This document shows positions 38,240 to 41,273 of a stretch of DNA of 41,273 bases, one piece after another (position 1 is the first letter of the stretch; each line of letters starts with the position of its first letter). A model generated the notes under the pieces. That model saw nothing but the letters and a program-made list of their open reading frames with translations. It searched no databases and had not been told where the DNA came from. The translations under genes and the position numbers were made by a program. Source of the DNA: Myxococcaceae bacterium (lineage in GTDB: Bacteria; Myxococcota; Myxococcia; Myxococcales; Myxococcaceae); NCBI GenBank assembly GCA_022616315.1, contig JAKEEX010000165.1, positions 1 through 41,273 on the forward strand, given 5' to 3'.

Positions 38240-39418
38240 TCAGTGGACCGCTTGTGCGCGCCGCGTGCGCTGCTTGGCAAGGGCCACACGTGCCCGCTCG
38301 GCCACCTGCTGCATGAGTTCGGGTGAGAGGTCCTGGTGGCACGGCAGCTCCACCACGCGCTGGCGCAGGTCCGCCACCTCCGGAAACTCGGAGGCGGGGC
38401 AGGCCGGATGGAAGCGATGCCAGAAGTCGACCGCATCCACACCGGACTCGCGCAGGGAGGCGAGCACCCGCGGCTTGTCGTCCACCAGCAATGGGAAGAA
38501 GAGCGGACACACGCCCGGGGGAAGCTGGTTGAAGAGCGGCGCCGCCACGTCGCGCAGGCGTCCGAGCAGGAGGAAGTAGTTCCGCCGCCGGCGCTCGACG
38601 ATGGCCTCGAGGTCCTGGGCCGCCGCGATCCGCTGACCGAGCGCGCTCATCCCCAGGTCCACGTGGCCGCGGTCGAAGTGCTGCGTTCCCACGGGCACGC
38701 GCTGAAGTCCCGCGCCCTTCACGACGCTCCGGCCCAGCCTGCGGGCGATGGTCCTGAGGCTCCTGCCGACCCTGCCTCCGCGCAGCTCCAGGTTCTCGAG
38801 GAGCGAGGAGAGCAGCTGGCTCACCGTCGAGGTCCGTGGCGGAGCCGGGAGCCTGGGCAGGCTGAAGCTCCGCGCTCCGTTGATGACCAGTGCACCGCCG
38901 TCCGGCACGGGCAGCGTCTTGTAGAGGCAGAAGATGCCGACGTCTCCCGTGCTCCCGAGCGGCGAGCTGCCTTCACCCGAGAGCAACGACAGCGCGCAGT
39001 CCTCGATGAGCACCAGCCCATGCTGCTCCGCGAGCCGCTTCATCTCCCGCACGGGGCCCGGGAAGCCCGCGTAGTGCGTCAGGTAGAGCGCGCGGGTCCG
39101 GGGGCCGATCCGGCGCGCCACGTCCTCCACATCCACGTCCCAGCGCGCACCCACCCGGTAGAAGCGCGGTGTGGCTCCGGCGTCCACCAGGGCCTCGACC
39201 TCCACCCCGTGGTGGTAGGCCGGCATCAGCACCTCGCCCTGGTCCAGCCCGAGCATCTTCGCGGCGAGCCACACACCGTTGCGGGCGAAGTAGAACCAGT
39301 GGGCCCGCGGATGCGAGAAGGGGATGAACCCCGCTCGCGCAGGGCGTCGCGCCGCCAGCATCCCCGGCCACAGCGTCGGCTGGGCCGGGACGAACAGGCG
39401 CCCCTCGTGCTTCGTCAT
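38240..39418 (-). CDS. DegT/DnrJ/EryC1/StrS-family PLP aminotransferase
   Basis: The protein has 392 residues. The start ATG 39418 makes an ATGA overlap with the preceding acyltransferase stop; ATG 39427 is an alternative. Family features are EVLMPAYHHGVEVEALVDAGATPRFYRV, ALYLTHYAGFPGPVREMKRLAEQHGLVLIEDCA (D140 contacting the PLP ring nitrogen) and DVGIFCLYKTLPVPDGGALVI with the PLP lysine K167. Enzymes of this family transaminate nucleotide-linked keto-sugars or, in some members, long-chain bases. Setting between two FemAB/GNAT-like acyltransferases suggests it makes an amino-sugar (or other amine) that the neighbours acylate. It is cytoplasmic. Confidence 0.9.
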   Translation of the reverse strand: MTKHEGRLFVPAQPTLWPGMLAARRPARAGFIPFSHPRAHWFYFARNGVWLAAKMLGLDQGEVLMPAYHHGVEVEALVDAGATPRFYRVGARWDVDVEDVARRIGPRTRALYLTHYAGFPGPVREMKRLAEQHGLVLIEDCALSLLSGEGSSPLGSTGDVGIFCLYKTLPVPDGGALVINGARSFSLPRLPAPPRTSTVSQLLSSLLENLELRGGRVGRSLRTIARRLGRSVVKGAGLQRVPVGTQHFDRGHVDLGMSALGQRIAAAQDLEAIVERRRRNYFLLLGRLRDVAAPLFNQLPPGVCPLFFPLLVDDKPRVLASLRESGVDAVDFWHRFHPACPASEFPEVADLRQRVVELPCHQDLSPELMQQVAERARVALAKQRTRRAQAVH

Positions 39419-40536
39419 CGCGTCCATCGCGCCATCACCTCCCGGGCCGCCGGCCCCCAGCGGAACTTCGCCGCGCAAAGCGCACGCCCGAACGCACCGG
39501 GGCGGAAGAGGTAGAGCCACGCGTGGGGCCGTACCCTGGCCGTCCAGTCGCGCTTCCAGAGCATCTGGGGGCCGAGGAAGTCGAGCTCCCGCGCGCCCCG
39601 GTGCACCAGCTCCCGCACCACGTCGTCCATGAGCAGCTGTCCCGGGCCGAACGAGGCGAGCCCCTCGTCGTAGGCGGGCTTGAGCAGGAAGTAGCGTCCA
39701 TCGCGCTCGAGCGCGTAGTGGAACGCGACGGCTCGCCCCTCCAGGCGCAGGAACGAGAGCGCCAGCGTCCCCTCGTACGCGGCGTTGCGCGCGAGCTCCG
39801 TGTAGAAGCCGCGGGTGCCCGCGCTCTGCGCCATGGCGGTGCCGCGCTGTCCCTTCCAGCCGCTCGCCTCCAGCGCGAAGCCCTCCTCGAGCTTCGCCAT
39901 CAGCGACGCGCCACCCACCACGCGCTCGAAGGCCACGGCTCCCCGCTCGTCGAGCCTCCTGCGGCGCCTCCTCAGGTTCGCCTTGAAGCCTCCCTGCAGC
40001 GTGGCGAGGAGCGCCTCGAGCCCTCCTTCGAGCGGGAACCAGGGCGAGCGCTGCGACTCCCAGCGCCCGGTGGGAGCGCCGGCTGCGCGGGCCGCCTCCA
40101 GCAGGTGCTCGGCTGCCCCACCCTGGGGAACGTCCGTGAGCCTCAGCACGTCCCAGCCCGGCTGGCCCGCGAGGTGGTGATAGAAGGCCCGCGCAGCCTC
40201 TCTGGGCTCGCGCGCGAGCATGTCGAAGCGGCACGAGTGCGGGTTCGCCGCCGAGGTCAGCTGGCGCACGGGCACGCCGTGGAGGCGGGTGCGCTCCCAC
40301 ACCAGGACGAGCCCTGCCGCGAGGCTCCCGTCTGCGCTCCGGAGCGTCAGCACGCGCACGTCCGCGCCCGGAGCGAAGTTGTCCAGCCAGACGCGTAGGA
40401 AGGTGTGGCGGAAGAAGGGCTGGCCCAGGGCCACCTCGTCCGCGAGTGCGTCCCACTCGGACGCGAGGCCCATGAACCCTGTGTGGCCGCGACACTCCAC
40501 CACGCGGACAGCGGACGATGGGGCTTCTGCGTGCAT
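39415..40536 (-). CDS. FemAB/GNAT-like (CelD/BcsL-type) acyltransferase 1
   Basis: The protein has 373 residues from ATG 40536 (GTG 40548 is an in-frame alternative). The fold is the same as its neighbour's: GLASEWDALADEVALGQPFFRHTFLRVWLDNFAPG, FPLEGGLEALLATLQGGFKANLRRRRRRLDERGAVAFERV, and the C-terminal FLRLEGRAVAFHYALERDGRYFLLKPAYDEGLASFGPGQLLMDDVVRELVHRGARELDFLGPQMLWKRDW. It is a diverged paralogue of the 36993-38219 protein and heads the operon with the aminotransferase. No signal peptide or TM. The likely reaction is N- or O-acyl transfer onto a glycan precursor; acyl donor and substrate are unknown. Confidence 0.88.
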   Translation of the reverse strand: MHAEAPSSAVRVVECRGHTGFMGLASEWDALADEVALGQPFFRHTFLRVWLDNFAPGADVRVLTLRSADGSLAAGLVLVWERTRLHGVPVRQLTSAANPHSCRFDMLAREPREAARAFYHHLAGQPGWDVLRLTDVPQGGAAEHLLEAARAAGAPTGRWESQRSPWFPLEGGLEALLATLQGGFKANLRRRRRRLDERGAVAFERVVGGASLMAKLEEGFALEASGWKGQRGTAMAQSAGTRGFYTELARNAAYEGTLALSFLRLEGRAVAFHYALERDGRYFLLKPAYDEGLASFGPGQLLMDDVVRELVHRGARELDFLGPQMLWKRDWTARVRPHAWLYLFRPGAFGRALCAAKFRWGPAAREVMARWTR

Positions 40537-40544
40537 GTCGGTCA

Positions 40545-40606
40545 ACACCTTGCTGCACCGGAAGTCAGGGCCGCACCTCGAAGGCAGGTGCTGGCGGCCA
40601 AGGTGT
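40545..40606. other. Inverted repeat before the acyltransferase operon
   Basis: ACACCTTG (40545-40552) and CAAGGTGT (40599-40606) form a perfect 8-bp inverted repeat with a 46-base spacer in the 86-base gap between yvcK and acyltransferase 1. There is no T-tract. It could be a weak structure after yvcK or an operator pair; it could also be chance. Confidence 0.25.
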
Positions 40607-40622
40607 GGACGCACCGGGCGGC

Positions 40623-41273
40623 TTACAAGCCGGTGCGTGCCATCTTCAACAGACAGCGCGCCAGCTTCCCGCTGTCGTGGCGCACCCGCGGCCCCTGCTT
40701 CAGGAGGTCCGCCTCCACGGGTGCCACGCCCGCCTCGATGAGGGCTCGCCTGTTCACCGTCACCACGTGGCTCCCCTTCCGGGCGTACTGCTCCAGCGCG
40801 CCCTCCGGGATGGGGCGGATGTTCAGCAGCACCGCGTCCAGGACGGGCCCGGCGTGCTCCAGGACCGCCGTCACGTGGTCCTGGCAGCTCATCCCGTCCG
40901 TCTCGCCCGGCTCGGTCATCAGGTTGCTCACGAGCACCTTCAGGGCATGCGTCTCGCGGAGCGCCCGGGCCACTCCGTCCACCAGGAGATTGGGCAGCAC
41001 GCTCGAGTAGAGGGAGCCCGGCCCGATGGTGATGAGGTCCGCCGTGCGGATGGCCTCGAGCAGCCCCCGGGAAGGCGGTGGACGCTCCGGACGGAGGCCC
41101 ACGGACCACACGCGGCCCGGCACGCGGCAGACGTTGCGCTCACCGACCACCTCCATGCCCCCGGCCTTCTGCACCACGAGCTGGACGGGTGAGACGGTGC
41201 AGGGCAGCACCTGACCCTTGGACCCGAGGAGCTGGCCGGAGACCCGCACCGCCTCGAGGAAGTCCCCCTTCAG
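40623..41273 (-). CDS. YvcK/CofD-like protein, C-terminal part (5' end outside window)
   Basis: The frame is open to the right edge, so 216 C-terminal residues are present and the nucleotide-binding N-terminus is missing. Diagnostic blocks are ADLITIGPGSLYSSVLPNLLVDGVARAL, KVLVSNLMTEPGETDGMSCQDHVTAVLEHAG and DAVLLNIRPIPEGALEQYARKGSHVV. These belong to the YvcK (gluconeogenesis factor) branch of the CofD superfamily, which binds UDP-sugars and is needed for cell-wall homeostasis on some carbon sources. The bound UDP-GlcNAc theme fits the sugar-modifying genes downstream, but the 86-base gap makes co-transcription uncertain. Confidence 0.9.
   Translation of the reverse strand: MKGDFLEAVRVSGQLLGSKGQVLPCTVSPVQLVVQKAGGMEVVGERNVCRVPGRVWSVGLRPERPPPSRGLLEAIRTADLITIGPGSLYSSVLPNLLVDGVARALRETHALKVLVSNLMTEPGETDGMSCQDHVTAVLEHAGPVLDAVLLNIRPIPEGALEQYARKGSHVVTVNRRALIEAGVAPVEADLLKQGPRVRHDSGKLARCLLKMARTGL

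Overview
The window is GC-rich (roughly 70%) bacterial chromosome, and almost every real gene shows strong G/C bias at third codon positions. Its content points to a myxobacterium (Myxococcota, most likely suborder Cystobacterineae). It has a complete Nfs/Glt-type envelope motor operon with AgmX/PglI-type and FHA modules, an RpoH-type sigma factor of the SigB/SigC kind, and sigma-54-type promoter motifs. There are no phage genes, transposases, CRISPR arrays, rRNAs or recognisable tRNAs. It reads as core chromosome rather than a genomic island.

Region 1 (1-12693). The C-terminal part of typA ends tail-to-tail with an eight-gene, leftward-reading operon (12268 to 688) that matches, in order and protein type, nfsABCDEFGH of Myxococcus xanthus. 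It encodes two outer-membrane beta-barrels (A, B), two exported TPR proteins (C, D), a TPR lipoprotein (E), a small exported protein (F), an inner-membrane FHA/AgmX-PglI protein (G) and a third beta-barrel (H). Together these would bridge inner and outer membranes and couple to an AglRQS motor encoded elsewhere. No gltI/gltJ homologues follow H, which favours the sporulation (Nfs) version over the gliding (Glt) version. A canonical sigma-54 -24/-12 element lies about 60-70 nt before nfsA, and a strong hairpin sits between nfsE and nfsF.

Region 2 (12564-16536). A stand-alone rplC (ribosomal protein L3) has its own intrinsic terminator and a structured leader. It is followed by a ferritin-like helical protein, a four-cluster zinc-ribbon protein, a 54-residue Lmo0937-type membrane peptide, a small lytic transglycosylase with a possible sigma-54 promoter, and a lone STAS-domain protein.

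Region 3 (16601-24268). A tight MoxR ATPase / DUF58 / TgpA-type transglutaminase operon comes first. Next is an RpoH-family sigma factor gene preceded by a near-perfect sigma-54 promoter, then a DUF606/YdcZ-type membrane protein and a POT-family peptide transporter.

Region 4 (24308-34340). A leftward run encodes Slt70-type lytic transglycosylase, SelA, HNH endonuclease, a MinD/ParA-type ATPase, a degenerate J-domain/RodZ-like HTH protein, a small conserved protein and an RluA-type pseudouridine synthase. Several neighbours overlap by a few bases. A seven-TM GAF histidine kinase is divergent from slt.

Region 5 (34387-41273). An ABC-F ATPase is divergent from free-methionine-sulfoxide reductase (msrC). 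A three-gene operon follows: FemAB/GNAT-like acyltransferase, DegT-family aminotransferase and a second FemAB/GNAT-like acyltransferase, which suggests envelope-glycan modification. A partial yvcK/CofD-like gene runs off the right edge.

The most notable feature is a likely developmental regulatory layer: sigma-54-type promoters in the correct orientation before both the nfs operon and the RpoH-type sigma gene. Other points are the intra-operon hairpin, the orphan rplC, and two poorly characterised modules (ParA + degenerate-J/HTH, and the FemAB-DegT-FemAB cassette).
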